From Corynebacterium heidelbergense (GTDB lineage Bacteria > Actinomycetota > Actinomycetes > Mycobacteriales > Mycobacteriaceae), in assembly GCF_028609845.1 (NCBI RefSeq), contig NZ_CP063191.1, forward strand, positions 1,550,001 to 1,614,000: 64,000 bases of DNA. The letters are read 5' to 3'. Shown one piece after another: positions 9,666 through 18,388 of this stretch. The notes under the pieces are model-generated. The model had not been told where the DNA came from. It worked only from the letters and a program-made list of their open reading frames with translations, and did not search any database. A program made the translations under genes and the position numbers. Position 1 is the first letter of the stretch, and each line of letters starts with the position of its first letter.

Positions 9666-10356
9666 ATCCCGATATTTTCCGATCCTCGATCACCCGGGGT
9701 GGTGGGGTGTGGTGGCGGTGGTCTGTGCGCTCATCCTGTTTTTTCCGGTGAGGACGCCACCTCCCCCGCGCACCCTGCAGCACCACACCGCGCAAGCCCT
9801 CGCGACCGTCACGGTCGTGCCCACCAGGGTCCACGTCATCGGCTATTCCCGCCAGCAGTTCGGCGCGGGCTGGGCCAGCTCCGCCACCCCGGACGGGTGG
9901 ATCTGCACAACGCGAGAACTCTCCCTGTTGCGCGTATTCGGGGGTGCGGAGTCCTCCGGCTCACCCCCGATCCGCGCCGCGTCGGCCGGGACGGAGGCCA
10001 CTTGCCCGCGCCCGGGTGGCGTTGGCGTCGACGAGTACACGGGCTCCCCCATCCACCCCAACAACGTGGATGTTGACCACATCTTTCCCCTGGCCGCAGC
10101 GTGGGATATGGGTGCCCACGCCTGGAGTGCCGAACGGCGCCGCGAGTTTGCCAACGACACCGGGCGCAATCTCGCCGTGACGGCCTCGGCGGTCAATCGG
10201 GATAAGGGGGATGCCATGCCCAACCGGTGGTTGCCGCCGGCGCCTACCGCGCACTGTGCCTACGTCGCCCGTTTCCTCGATGTTGCGGTGGCTTACGACC
10301 TGGCGGTTACTGCAGCGGATGTGCGCACCGCGCGCAAGGCGTGTGATCTGACATAA
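9649..10356 (+). CDS. secreted HNH nuclease-like protein (DUF1524/GmrSD C-terminal type)
   Basis: Up to 235 residues. A basic N-terminus and one hydrophobic segment (~residues 20-34) suggest export or membrane anchoring. The C-terminal half carries the DUF1524 HNH core: VDVDHIFPLAAAWDMGA, then TGRNLAVTASAVNRDKG and PNRWLPP. Asp-His of the VDHIFPL motif, Asn of NLAV and Asn/Lys of NRDKG are the expected catalytic and metal ligands. The likely activity is extracellular or envelope nuclease; the substrate is unknown. The start is uncertain. GTG 9649 gives the basic n-region but falls within the putP terminator hairpin; GTG 9709, behind a GGGGTGGTGGGG stretch, is the alternative and would start inside the hydrophobic segment. 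Confidence 0.75.
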   Translation: MRRFSLSRYFPILDHPGWWGVVAVVCALILFFPVRTPPPPRTLQHHTAQALATVTVVPTRVHVIGYSRQQFGAGWASSATPDGWICTTRELSLLRVFGGAESSGSPPIRAASAGTEATCPRPGGVGVDEYTGSPIHPNNVDVDHIFPLAAAWDMGAHAWSAERRREFANDTGRNLAVTASAVNRDKGDAMPNRWLPPAPTAHCAYVARFLDVAVAYDLAVTAADVRTARKACDLT

Positions 10357-10384
10357 GGGCGGAGAATGTGGAAAAGTAGCAGCT

Positions 10385-10867
10385 ATGTCACACCTTTTCG
10401 TGTTCCTCCACGTCGTCACGGCCATCCTATTTATTGGCCCAGTCGCCGTCACCACGTCGATGTTCGCCCCCACCTACCGCAAGGCCAAGGGAGGGGACGC
10501 CGGAGCGGCGGGCCAGCTCCGCCTGCTCCACCGCATCTCCCGGCTCTACTCCATGATCTCTCTCGTTGTCCCGGTCCTCGGCCTGATCCTGCTATTCGGC
10601 TTCGGCGAGGGCAAGGGCGAGTACGGCTTCCACATCGCCACCCTGTTGTCCATCATCGCCTGGGCTGTGCTGCTGTTCCTGGTGATCCCCAGCCAGCGCC
10701 GCGGCCTAGTTGCCGCCGACGCCCTGGAGGCGGGCGATACCCCAGCCAGCGAGGACGAAGCCGCCAAGGCCCGGACGAACACCACGAAGCTGCCGGGTCA
10801 GCTAGCTATGTTCGCCGGCATCTTTAACCTGCTGTGGTTCGTCACGGCCATCCTGATGTTCGTCTAG
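10385..10867 (+). CDS. four-helix membrane protein (DUF2269-like)
   Basis: 160 residues with four predicted membrane helices (about 1-25, 55-75, 85-102 and 138-158). The opening MSHLFVFLHVVTAILFIGPVAVTTSM and the His-containing first helix resemble DUF2269-type integral membrane proteins. Function is unknown. ATG 10385 follows GGAAAAG by about 10 bases. It lies 28 bp after the HNH gene and may share its transcript; a hairpin follows. Confidence 0.75.
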   Translation: MSHLFVFLHVVTAILFIGPVAVTTSMFAPTYRKAKGGDAGAAGQLRLLHRISRLYSMISLVVPVLGLILLFGFGEGKGEYGFHIATLLSIIAWAVLLFLVIPSQRRGLVAADALEAGDTPASEDEAAKARTNTTKLPGQLAMFAGIFNLLWFVTAILMFV

Positions 10868-10895
10868 AACACGGGCGACAGCCAGCAGCACGATA

Positions 10896-10930
10896 AAAGC
10901 GGGCTCCCACCGTGTGGGGCCCGCTTTGTT
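10896..10930 (+). terminator. hairpin terminator between convergent genes
   Basis: AAAGCGGGCTCC (10896-10907) pairs with GGGGCCCGCTTT (10916-10927), a 12-bp stem with an A-run before and T's after. It can serve the membrane protein gene on plus and deaD on minus. Confidence 0.75.
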
Positions 10931-11007
10931 GCGCAATGCTTCTCTGTTTCCTGCCTGGAGGAACTGCGCAGGTGGGAGGGATGACCCTGCCCGACCGCTA
11001 GTCGCTC

Positions 11008-13338
11008 CTAGCGGTCCCCGCCGCGGTAACCATCCCGGTTGCCGCCGCGGCGGTTGAATCCGCCACCACGGTTATCCCGGTCGTTTCGACGGAAGCCACC
11101 GCGATCCCCGCGGTCGTAGCCGCCGCGCTCGAAACCTTCGCGATCGTCCCGGTGACCCCGGCGGAAGTCCCCGCCGCCACGGTGCTGTCCACCGCGGTCA
11201 TCCCGGTCATAGCGTCCTCCACCGGCACCGCGGCGGTCCCCACCACGGTCGCCGCCTCGGCCCCCGCGGCGATCATCGCGGTCCTTGCGGTAGTGGGCGG
11301 GGCGCCCGGCCGGGGCACCCGGATCCGGCTCGATATTGATCAATTGACCGGAGACTCGGGTCTGGTCCAGCGCGCGGAAAACCTCTTCTGGCAGATCCGC
11401 GGGCAGCTCCACGAGGGAGTGATCGGCGAAGATGCTGATCCGGCCGAAATCTCGGGAGTTCAGGCCGCCCTCGTTGGCCAGGGCGCCCACGATGGCACCC
11501 GGCCGGACGCGCTGCCGGTGGCCAACCGCAAGACGGTAGACCTCCAGCTCCTTGCCACCGCGATCCGTGACGCGCGGCGCACGGCGGTTACCGAAGCGCT
11601 CCTCGTGGGAACGGTAGGCGCCGCCCCCGCTACGGTTGTTATCCCCGTACCGGTCATCCCGGTTCCGGCGCTCCCGGCGTTCCTGGCGCGGGGGCTCCTT
11701 CATGAGGAAATCCTCGCCGGACTGGAGTTGGGCAGCCAGGGCCGCGGCCACGTCCTCCAGGGGTACCTCGTTGCTCTGGGCGTACTCCTTGACCAGCGAG
11801 CGGAACACGGAGATCTGGGGGTCACTCAGGCTTTCGGTCAGCGCCTCCCGAAACTTGTCCTTGCGGGCCTCGTTGACCGAGTCCACGGTGGGCAGCTCGA
11901 TCTCGTTCAAGCGCGACCGGGTGGCGCGTTCGATGGCCTTGAGCAGTCGACGTTCCCGGGGGGTGACGAACAGGATCGCCCTGCCGGAGCGCCCGGCGCG
12001 CCCCGTTCGCCCGATACGGTGCACGTAGCTTTCCGTGTCGTGCGGAATGTCGTAGTTGAACACGTGGGTGATGCGATCCACATCCAACCCGCGCGCCGCC
12101 ACATCCGTGGCGACCAAAATGTCCAACCGGCCATCCTTGAGCTGGTCCACTGTCCGCTCACGCTGGGCCTGGGCGATGTCGCCGTTGATGGCCGCGGCAT
12201 TGAATCCGCGGGCACGCAGGCGTTCGGCCAGCTCCTCGGTCTCGTTCTTCGTCCGAACGAACATGATCATCGCCTCGAACTCCGTGACCTCCAGGATCCG
12301 GGTAAGGGCGTCCAACTTGTTGCGGTGGTTGACCAGCAGGTAATCCTGCTCGATGTTCTCGCTGGTCCGCTGGGTCGCCTTGACCGTGATTTCCTGCGGA
12401 TCGTTGAGGTACTGCTTGGACAGCCGCCGGATGGTGGCGGGCATCGTCGCGGAGAAGAGGGCCACCTGCTTGGTGTCCGGGGTGTCGGCGAGGATGCGTT
12501 CCACATCCTCTTGGAAGCCCATGTTGAGCATCTCGTCGGCCTCGTCCAGCACCATGAAGCGCAGCTCGGAGATGTCCAGGCTGCCCTTCTCCAGGTGGTC
12601 GATGACGCGGCCGGGGGTGCCCACCACGACGTGGGCACCGCGGCGCAGCCCGGCGAGCTGGACCCCATAGGCCTGACCGCCGTAGATCGGCAGCACGTGG
12701 ATGCCGCCCAGGTGCTCCGAGAAGGACTGGAAGGCCTCGGCCACCTGCAGCGCGAGCTCGCGGGTGGGGGCTAGCACCAGGGCCTGGGGGTGGCGGCGGG
12801 ACGGATCGATCTGGGAAAGAACTGGCAGCGCGAATGCGGCCGTCTTACCGGTACCCGTCTGGGCGAGGCCCACGACATCCTGGCCCTCCATGAGGACGGG
12901 GATAGTCGCTGCCTGGATGGGGGAAGGCTGCTCGTAGCCGACCTTCTTCACCGCCGCGAGCACGCGCTCGGGCAGGCCCAGGCCGTCGAAGCCGTGGCTT
13001 TCGGGCTTGTCCTCCCCCTGCTCCGAGCCCTTCGACACGGAGTCGGCGTTTTCGGCCGCCTCAGCACCGGCGGTGCCGGTCTCCTCGGAGTCGGCGGGTT
13101 CGGCCTGCGGCTGGGAGTCGGTGGACTCCGCCTGCGGGCCGTGTTGTTGGTTGTCTTCTTGCTTTTCTTCGGCGGTCTTCTCAGACTGTTCTGCCGCACT
13201 CGGGCCCTGGCCCAACACATCGGACACGCTCAGCGCATCGCTGGCGTTGTTGTCCCCTTGCAGATTTTCCTGAGATACCACGGTTTCGTCGTTGACCGGC
13301 TTATTGACGTCTCCGGCGACGTTGTCAGTATCACTCAT
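11008..13338 (-). CDS. deaD: DEAD-box RNA helicase DeaD/CsdA
   Basis: 776 residues. An acidic, low-complexity N-terminal extension (~1-120) precedes the helicase core: Q motif (GYEQPSPIQ), motif I AQTGTGKT (~158-165), PTRELA, DEAD (~263), SAT in FSATMP, and HRIGRTGRAG. A DbpA-type RNA-binding domain spans ~598-672, followed by a Gly/Arg/Asp-rich tail of about 100 residues (repeated RGG- and DRGG-like units). It unwinds RNA in ribosome assembly and cold adaptation. ATG 13338 (MSDTDNVAGD) is chosen over the 57-residue longer frame because the upstream translation is Cys/Pro/Arg noise. M. tuberculosis Rv1253 is the likely counterpart (recalled). Confidence 0.93.
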   Translation of the reverse strand: MSDTDNVAGDVNKPVNDETVVSQENLQGDNNASDALSVSDVLGQGPSAAEQSEKTAEEKQEDNQQHGPQAESTDSQPQAEPADSEETGTAGAEAAENADSVSKGSEQGEDKPESHGFDGLGLPERVLAAVKKVGYEQPSPIQAATIPVLMEGQDVVGLAQTGTGKTAAFALPVLSQIDPSRRHPQALVLAPTRELALQVAEAFQSFSEHLGGIHVLPIYGGQAYGVQLAGLRRGAHVVVGTPGRVIDHLEKGSLDISELRFMVLDEADEMLNMGFQEDVERILADTPDTKQVALFSATMPATIRRLSKQYLNDPQEITVKATQRTSENIEQDYLLVNHRNKLDALTRILEVTEFEAMIMFVRTKNETEELAERLRARGFNAAAINGDIAQAQRERTVDQLKDGRLDILVATDVAARGLDVDRITHVFNYDIPHDTESYVHRIGRTGRAGRSGRAILFVTPRERRLLKAIERATRSRLNEIELPTVDSVNEARKDKFREALTESLSDPQISVFRSLVKEYAQSNEVPLEDVAAALAAQLQSGEDFLMKEPPRQERRERRNRDDRYGDNNRSGGGAYRSHEERFGNRRAPRVTDRGGKELEVYRLAVGHRQRVRPGAIVGALANEGGLNSRDFGRISIFADHSLVELPADLPEEVFRALDQTRVSGQLINIEPDPGAPAGRPAHYRKDRDDRRGGRGGDRGGDRRGAGGGRYDRDDRGGQHRGGGDFRRGHRDDREGFERGGYDRGDRGGFRRNDRDNRGGGFNRRGGNRDGYRGGDR

Positions 13339-13485
13339 TACCCCCGAGCCTACGCACCCCAGTGCCGAAAAGCGATTTCCCAACCGTGGGTGCACCCCAT
13401 GAATTGCGGGGAGCGAACCATCCTCCCTTAATGTTGAGCACGGTTTACACCACGACGTTTCAACAGCTCGTAGAGGAGCTCCCCC

Positions 13486-14919
13486 GTGACCACAACCCCC
13501 TCCGTCCACGCCGACGGCGGCCCGCCGGTGGCTGCCCCGCGCACACTCGCGCGGGCCCTATCGCATCGCCACATCCACTTCATCGCCCTGGGTTCCGCCA
13601 TCGGCACAGGCCTGTTCTACGGGTCGGCGGGTGCTATCGGGGCCGCTGGTCCGGGCGTGTTGTTCGTCTACCTGTTGGGCGGAATCGTCGTGTACTTCAT
13701 GCTGCGAGCCCTCGGCGAGATGGCGGTGGCCAACCCCGTCGCCGGATCCTTCGCCGAGTACTGCCGCGAGTACCTGGGCCCGTGGGCTGGGTATATCACC
13801 GGGTGGATGTACGCCTTCGAGATGGTGATCGTCGCTCTCGCGGACCTCACCGCCGTGGCCGTGTACATGCAGTTTTGGTTCCCCAACACCAGCTCGTGGG
13901 TGTGGGTTTCCGTCGCCCTGCTCATCGTGGGTGCCACCAACCTCACCAGTGCCCGGTGGTTTGGGGAATTGGAATTCTGGTTCACCCTCATCAAAGTTCT
14001 TGCGGTGGTAGCGATGATTCTCGGCGGGGCGGCCATACTCGTCTTCCACGTCCACACCGACAGCGCAGTGGGGATCGCGAACCTCTGGAACGACGGCGGG
14101 CTGTTCCCCCACGGCTTCAGTGGGGTGCTCTCCGCCCTCATCCTTGTGCTGTTCGCTTTCGGCGGCACCGAGATCATTGGTGTCACCGCCGGTGAAGCGC
14201 AGGATCCCGGCAAGACCATTCCGAAGGCGATCAACACCGTGCCCTTCCGGATCCTGCTGTTCTACATCCTCGCCATCTTCGTCATTGTCGCGGTCATCCC
14301 CTGGCGCAACATCACGGGCGATGAATCCCCCTTCGTCCAGATCTTCGGCACGCTCGGAGTGTCTTGGGCCGCCGCCCTGCTCAACGTCGTCGTCCTCACT
14401 GCGGCGCTCTCCGCCATCAACTCGGACCTCTACGGGGCCGGCCGCGTCATCCACGGCATGGCTCGCCAGCATTTAGCCCCGCGGGCCTTCGCCAGCCTTA
14501 ACCGGCGCAGCGGGGTACCCACCTCCACGATCGGCGCGATCCTTCTGGTCCTTCTCGTCGGCGTGGCGCTACAACTCCTCGTGCCCCGAGCCAAGGACCT
14601 GTTCGAAGTCATCGCGGCCCTGGCCACGTTCGCCACAGTCTTCGTGTGGCTCATGATTCTGCTCGCTCATCTGGCTTCCCGCCGGATTCGGCGCGGGGCC
14701 GAGGCTGGGTCTGAGGATCACGGTGCCAAGCCGGCCTTTCCCGTGCCGCTGTGGCCCGTCGGCCAGTGGTTCGCAGTGGCGATGATCGGGGTAACGTTCG
14801 CCACGATGGTGTGGCTGCCGGAGTACCACTCCGCGCTGCTTGCGGGGATCGTCTTCGTTGCGGTGATGTCCGGCCTGTACTTCTGCGTGGCTCGGCGCGG
14901 CACGAAAGCCTGCGGTTAG
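13486..14919 (+). CDS. amino acid permease, APC superfamily (ProY/GABA-permease type)
   Basis: 477 residues with about 12 membrane helices. The AAT-family signature is clear: HIHFIALGSAIGTGLFYGSA in helix 1, then RALGEMAVANPVAGSFAEY, FAFGGTEIIGVTAGEAQDP in helix 6 and VLTAALSAINSDLY in helix 8. It probably imports an amino acid by proton symport. The substrate cannot be read; histidine-, proline- or GABA-type permeases are all possible. GTG 13486 is preceded by GAGGAG at about 9 bases. It is divergent from deaD, and its stop overlaps the stop of the convergent oxidoreductase by 4 bp. Confidence 0.88.
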   Translation: MTTTPSVHADGGPPVAAPRTLARALSHRHIHFIALGSAIGTGLFYGSAGAIGAAGPGVLFVYLLGGIVVYFMLRALGEMAVANPVAGSFAEYCREYLGPWAGYITGWMYAFEMVIVALADLTAVAVYMQFWFPNTSSWVWVSVALLIVGATNLTSARWFGELEFWFTLIKVLAVVAMILGGAAILVFHVHTDSAVGIANLWNDGGLFPHGFSGVLSALILVLFAFGGTEIIGVTAGEAQDPGKTIPKAINTVPFRILLFYILAIFVIVAVIPWRNITGDESPFVQIFGTLGVSWAAALLNVVVLTAALSAINSDLYGAGRVIHGMARQHLAPRAFASLNRRSGVPTSTIGAILLVLLVGVALQLLVPRAKDLFEVIAALATFATVFVWLMILLAHLASRRIRRGAEAGSEDHGAKPAFPVPLWPVGQWFAVAMIGVTFATMVWLPEYHSALLAGIVFVAVMSGLYFCVARRGTKACG

Positions 14920-16295
14920 TGGGCGCCTTCCCCGGTCTCGCTCGCAGCATTCGGACCCGCATCCGGACCCGCAGCCTCTGCTGCGGCGATGATTTGCTTG
15001 GCCGCCCGCTGACCGCTGCGCATGGCCCCGTCCACGGTGGGGGTCGCGTGGTATTCCCCGGCCAGTCCCAGCCGACCGTCGACTAGCTGCAGCTCCTCCT
15101 TCGACCTCATGGCCATCCCGGGGGCCACGATCGGGCTGGCGTCCGCAATATCCTGGCGCGTCACATCCTCCCACCGGGAGGCATCCACGCCCCACAGCAA
15201 CCCCAGGAACTGTCGCATTTCCGCCACGCTGGGCAGCTCCGGGTCCCGCGCCCCCCGGCCCGCGCCGGACAACGGCCGTTCGTGCACCACCGTCGCCGCC
15301 ACGAGCTTGCGCCCGGGGGCATAGGCGGGGGCCACGGCCGTAACCTCTGTGGCGGAGGCGATGGGGGTCATTCCCGTGCCGTCCACCGTGATGAACGGCA
15401 TGGGCGGCAGGTTCTCATCGGCAGCAAACCACCAGGTGCTTACGGACCGGGTGGGCACCATCGTCGTGTTCAACAGCGTCGCCTGGGCCCTCTGGGGGAT
15501 GGCCACCACCGCGTAGTCGAAGTGACGGGTACGCCCGGCCACGGTGATGTCCACACCGGCGCGCGGCCCACTCGGGCGGGTGTAAATCCGCTCCACGGGG
15601 GAGTTCAATTCGAACGTGGCCCCCGGAATGCGGCTCATCATGTCCGCCAGATCCCCCATCCCGTGTTCGGGCACCCCCAGCGTGCCCCGCATGAGGGTGA
15701 CGAAGAGCCATTTGGCGAACTGGGCGGAGCTCTGGCCGTCGGTGTCGTAAAGGAATGCCCGGAGCATTGGGTCCACGGCCACGCGGCGCAGGGAATTGGT
15801 CACCCTGGACCGGTCGAGGGATTGGCTGACCGGGACGTCCTTGGCCCGACGGCGTTTGCGCACGCTGCGACGTTCCAAGCTGGAGCGGTGGGAATACTCT
15901 GAACGCAGCCAAGCCTGCAGGGCAAAGGAGTCACGCACGGAGAGCGCCGAGATAATCTGCGAGCGCAATAGTTGGGGGATCATGTGGGGTGCCCGGATTG
16001 GGTCCACAATGAGGGCGAGACCGTCGGGGGTGAGCGTCTGGATGGCGGGCTTGAAACTCTTGATGCCCAGGCTGGCATATTCGCCCGGCTTGAGAGCCTC
16101 CTTGATGGCGGGGTACCACGAGTTGAAGGCCTGGAAGCCGTAGTCGACCGTGATGTCATCGATGCGAGTGGAGCCGACCTTGCCGCCGAGGCTATTGCTC
16201 GATTCGAAGACGGTGCAGTTAAGCCCCGCGCCGCACAGGCTTCGAGCTGCGGCGAGGCCTGCCATCCCCCCACCGACAACCGCCACGTCGCTCAT
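14916..16295 (-). CDS. FAD-dependent oxidoreductase (amine oxidase/phytoene desaturase-like)
   Basis: 459 residues. The N-terminal FAD dinucleotide motif VVGGGMAGLAAA is followed by FESSNSLGGKVGS, the expected arrangement for flavin amine oxidase, protoporphyrinogen oxidase or desaturase-type enzymes. A C-terminal GRLGLAGEYHATPTVDGAMRSGQRAA matches the FAD-closing segment of the family. The substrate is unknown. ATG 16295 follows GGGGAG by 6 bases. It is not linked to carotenoid or heme genes here. The promoter region is shared with the divergent unknown gene at 16545. Confidence 0.82.
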   Translation of the reverse strand: MSDVAVVGGGMAGLAAARSLCGAGLNCTVFESSNSLGGKVGSTRIDDITVDYGFQAFNSWYPAIKEALKPGEYASLGIKSFKPAIQTLTPDGLALIVDPIRAPHMIPQLLRSQIISALSVRDSFALQAWLRSEYSHRSSLERRSVRKRRRAKDVPVSQSLDRSRVTNSLRRVAVDPMLRAFLYDTDGQSSAQFAKWLFVTLMRGTLGVPEHGMGDLADMMSRIPGATFELNSPVERIYTRPSGPRAGVDITVAGRTRHFDYAVVAIPQRAQATLLNTTMVPTRSVSTWWFAADENLPPMPFITVDGTGMTPIASATEVTAVAPAYAPGRKLVAATVVHERPLSGAGRGARDPELPSVAEMRQFLGLLWGVDASRWEDVTRQDIADASPIVAPGMAMRSKEELQLVDGRLGLAGEYHATPTVDGAMRSGQRAAKQIIAAAEAAGPDAGPNAASETGEGAH

Positions 16296-16438
16296 GCGCT
16301 CTCCCCTATCGTCGGTGCTGTCATCTGCCGTTATCCGGGCGTCGGATGCCGGTCTTCGTTCTGGCAGTCATGGTATCGCACGGGTGGGTAGGCGCCGTGC
16401 TGTGGCCGCGAACGTGGTCTCTGGGGCAGCTCACTGTT

Positions 16439-16454
16439 TCGAACACGTGTTCTA
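16439..16454 (+). promoter_or_regulatory. SOS-box-like LexA operator
   Basis: TCGAACACGTGTTCTA contains the perfect 12-bp palindrome GAACACGTGTTC. It matches the actinobacterial LexA box (TCGAAC-N4-GTTCGA) at all but one of the specified positions (T for G in the right arm). It ends just upstream of the -35 region of a candidate promoter for the gene at 16545, a repressing position. Confidence 0.6.
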
Positions 16455-16483
16455 TTTTTCTTTGGGACGCCAACTCTTACTAT
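16455..16483 (+). promoter_or_regulatory. candidate promoter of the unknown gene at 16545
   Basis: A TACTAT -10 (16478-16483) is preceded at 17 bp by the T-rich TTTTTC. The leader would be about 55 nt and contains AGGAGG before the ATG. The SOS-box-like palindrome abuts its upstream edge. Confidence 0.4.
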
Positions 16484-16544
16484 CCCAACCTCCCCCTAGG
16501 GTGAGCACACACAACCGATACGGACCCACCAGGAGGTGCTAGCC

Positions 16545-17147
16545 ATGACCGCCCCAGATCACCACAGCCCCCGGACCCGACAGCCGGCACCCGCGTCAAA
16601 CGACGCGGACGCGCGCGGATCGGCTCCAGCAACGCCGCTGCTCTTCGCTGATCCCTCCCCCACTGGCCGGGCCAATCGCCTGCCCAGTTCACCCGTGGCC
16701 CCGGCTGACTCCGTTCTTGTGGCCGGGCAACACGTTCGCGGGATGCTGCGTCATCCGCGCAGCCGGATGCGCCCCAGCGCGGACTGGGTGGCCCCGCAGC
16801 TTGACTTCGCCTGCGGTGGGGTGAGCTTCAGCGTGCTGGTCTCCCGGCACCGCATCCCCCCGACGGCGTGGCAGCGGCTGACGGGACAGGTCGCCCCCAC
16901 CGGGGACGCACTGTTCCTGGCCACGGTCTCCATTAGCTGCTCGGAGGAGGCTTACCGGCGTCAGCCCGGTACGGCGGCGCTCGTCGCAGAATCCCTTCTG
17001 CGCTGCGTCAGCGATGGCTGCTGGCACACCTCGGCCGACACGGAACTGCATCCGGTGGAGGATGCGCGGATGTGGACCTGGCACTTCGCCGCCGCCCAGG
17101 GGCAACTGTGCGCGCCCGTCCCCGGGCGCGATGGTCAGGCCGCGTAA
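16545..17147 (+). CDS. hypothetical protein downstream of an SOS-box-like site
   Basis: 200 residues, family not recognised. Residues 1-65 are Pro/Ala/Ser/Arg-rich and probably disordered. A globular part (~66-185) contains GQHVRGMLRHPRSRMRPSAD, a hydrophobic strand-like segment, three cysteines (in FACGG, ISCSEE and LRCVSDGC) and conserved-looking WTWHFAAAQGQL. No membrane segment or signal peptide is seen. ATG 16545 follows AGGAGG at 8 bases and is preferred to the upstream in-frame start at 16536. The upstream palindrome suggests DNA-damage control; a checkpoint or repair accessory role is speculation. Confidence 0.7.
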   Translation: MTAPDHHSPRTRQPAPASNDADARGSAPATPLLFADPSPTGRANRLPSSPVAPADSVLVAGQHVRGMLRHPRSRMRPSADWVAPQLDFACGGVSFSVLVSRHRIPPTAWQRLTGQVAPTGDALFLATVSISCSEEAYRRQPGTAALVAESLLRCVSDGCWHTSADTELHPVEDARMWTWHFAAAQGQLCAPVPGRDGQAA

Positions 17148-17166
17148 GACGTCGCCGGAGGAGGTG

Positions 17167-18243
17167 CTAGACGCGCCCGTGGGCCGCTGGGGCCTCGTCG
17201 CCGGCTTCCCCTCCTTCGGGGTCCTCATTGTCCAGGTCGTCGCCGTCCGAGTCCTCGTCGATCAGCTCGTCGTCGGCGTATAAGTCCTCGTCCAGATCGT
17301 CGTCCAAGTCCTCGTAGTCCCCTTCGACGTCCTCATCCTCGTCGTCGAGCGGGTACTCTTCTACGTCGTCCTCGTCCCCGTCATCGTCGTCATCCAGAAA
17401 ACCCGCCCGCGCCGCCGCGATCCGGGCGGACATGCCCGTGGACAGTGAGGCCGTCGATCGCACCAGGCCCAGCGGCACCACCGGAGCGTCCGCGCCCTCC
17501 CCTGCCTCGGTACCGTCTTCATCCCAGACGTCCGCCAGCGGCACCAGTAGCTCTTCCCACGTGCGCGCCTGATCCTGCGCGATGGCGAGGACGTCGAAGA
17601 GCTTGTCGAAGTCCGTGTAGGTCCCCAGCTCCAGAACTTCTTGGGTGGCCTCACTCACATCGGCGACGATATCGCTGAACATCGCAAGGCGCTCCTGCTC
17701 CGTCACCTGCAGATCCGTCTCCCAGAACTCCTCGGTGACCTGCTCCAGCAGCTCCTCGAACTCCTCTCCATAGGTGATGAAGCGGACAACCGCCTGCGGT
17801 TGATTCTCCCCATCATCAGGGACCTCCAACAACACTGTGACGTGCGAATCATCCCCAATCTCCGCCCGCACCTGCTCGAAGATCAAGGGATCTCGCTCGA
17901 ACTCCAACCCCTGGATCCGGTCATCGGTGCCCTCCACCAGATCCTCTAAGACGGTGCACACCTGGTCCTGCGCGATGGCCTCCGCCACCTTGCTCACCGC
18001 ATCCTCTACAGAGAAGACCACGCCCAGCAGGTGGGCCCCCAGCTCCTCGTCCTCCGCCGCGGCGTTGACCGTCACCACGAAGGCATTTGCCGCTCGCGTG
18101 TTAAGCACCGCCCCCGACGGCTCGATCTCTGCGAACTGGATCTCCAAAAATGGCGTGATAGGAACAAATAGGATCCCGTCATTGACGCGAGACTCGATCC
18201 CAACCCGGTCCAGGGCTTCGGCAATTTCCTCGTAGAAACTCAA
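17167..18243 (-). CDS. YbjN-like protein with acidic C-terminal tail
   Basis: 358 residues. The N-terminal part (MSFYEEIAEALDRVGIESRVNDGILFVPI...) looks like a YbjN / type III chaperone-like fold, probably duplicated (a second copy around residues 130-230). The last ~90 residues are almost only Asp/Glu with Tyr and Leu. Function is unknown. The frame opens at 18333, but TTG 18243 has GAGGAGGA eight bases upstream, the best ribosome site in the region, and gives a clean N-terminus. It is convergent with the unknown gene at 16545. Confidence 0.72.
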   Translation of the reverse strand: MSFYEEIAEALDRVGIESRVNDGILFVPITPFLEIQFAEIEPSGAVLNTRAANAFVVTVNAAAEDEELGAHLLGVVFSVEDAVSKVAEAIAQDQVCTVLEDLVEGTDDRIQGLEFERDPLIFEQVRAEIGDDSHVTVLLEVPDDGENQPQAVVRFITYGEEFEELLEQVTEEFWETDLQVTEQERLAMFSDIVADVSEATQEVLELGTYTDFDKLFDVLAIAQDQARTWEELLVPLADVWDEDGTEAGEGADAPVVPLGLVRSTASLSTGMSARIAAARAGFLDDDDDGDEDDVEEYPLDDEDEDVEGDYEDLDDDLDEDLYADDELIDEDSDGDDLDNEDPEGGEAGDEAPAAHGRV

Positions 18244-18388
18244 CGGAAGTTCCTCCTCAACAGGGGTGTACACCCCCGCTGCTCGTGTCGCTGGGACCGG
18301 CGGGCGCGCCGGTGTGGCCCCCATCGTAGCCACCCAAGACCACCGGGCGCGCTGGGAAGCAAACCACCCCCACTCCCCAGCCGCCCAT

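Noticed and set aside
11152..12774. 540-codon plus-strand frame opposite deaD
   Set aside because: It is exactly antisense to a certain helicase gene. Its translation is Gly/Val/Leu/His-rich, as expected from GC-rich codon-position bias.
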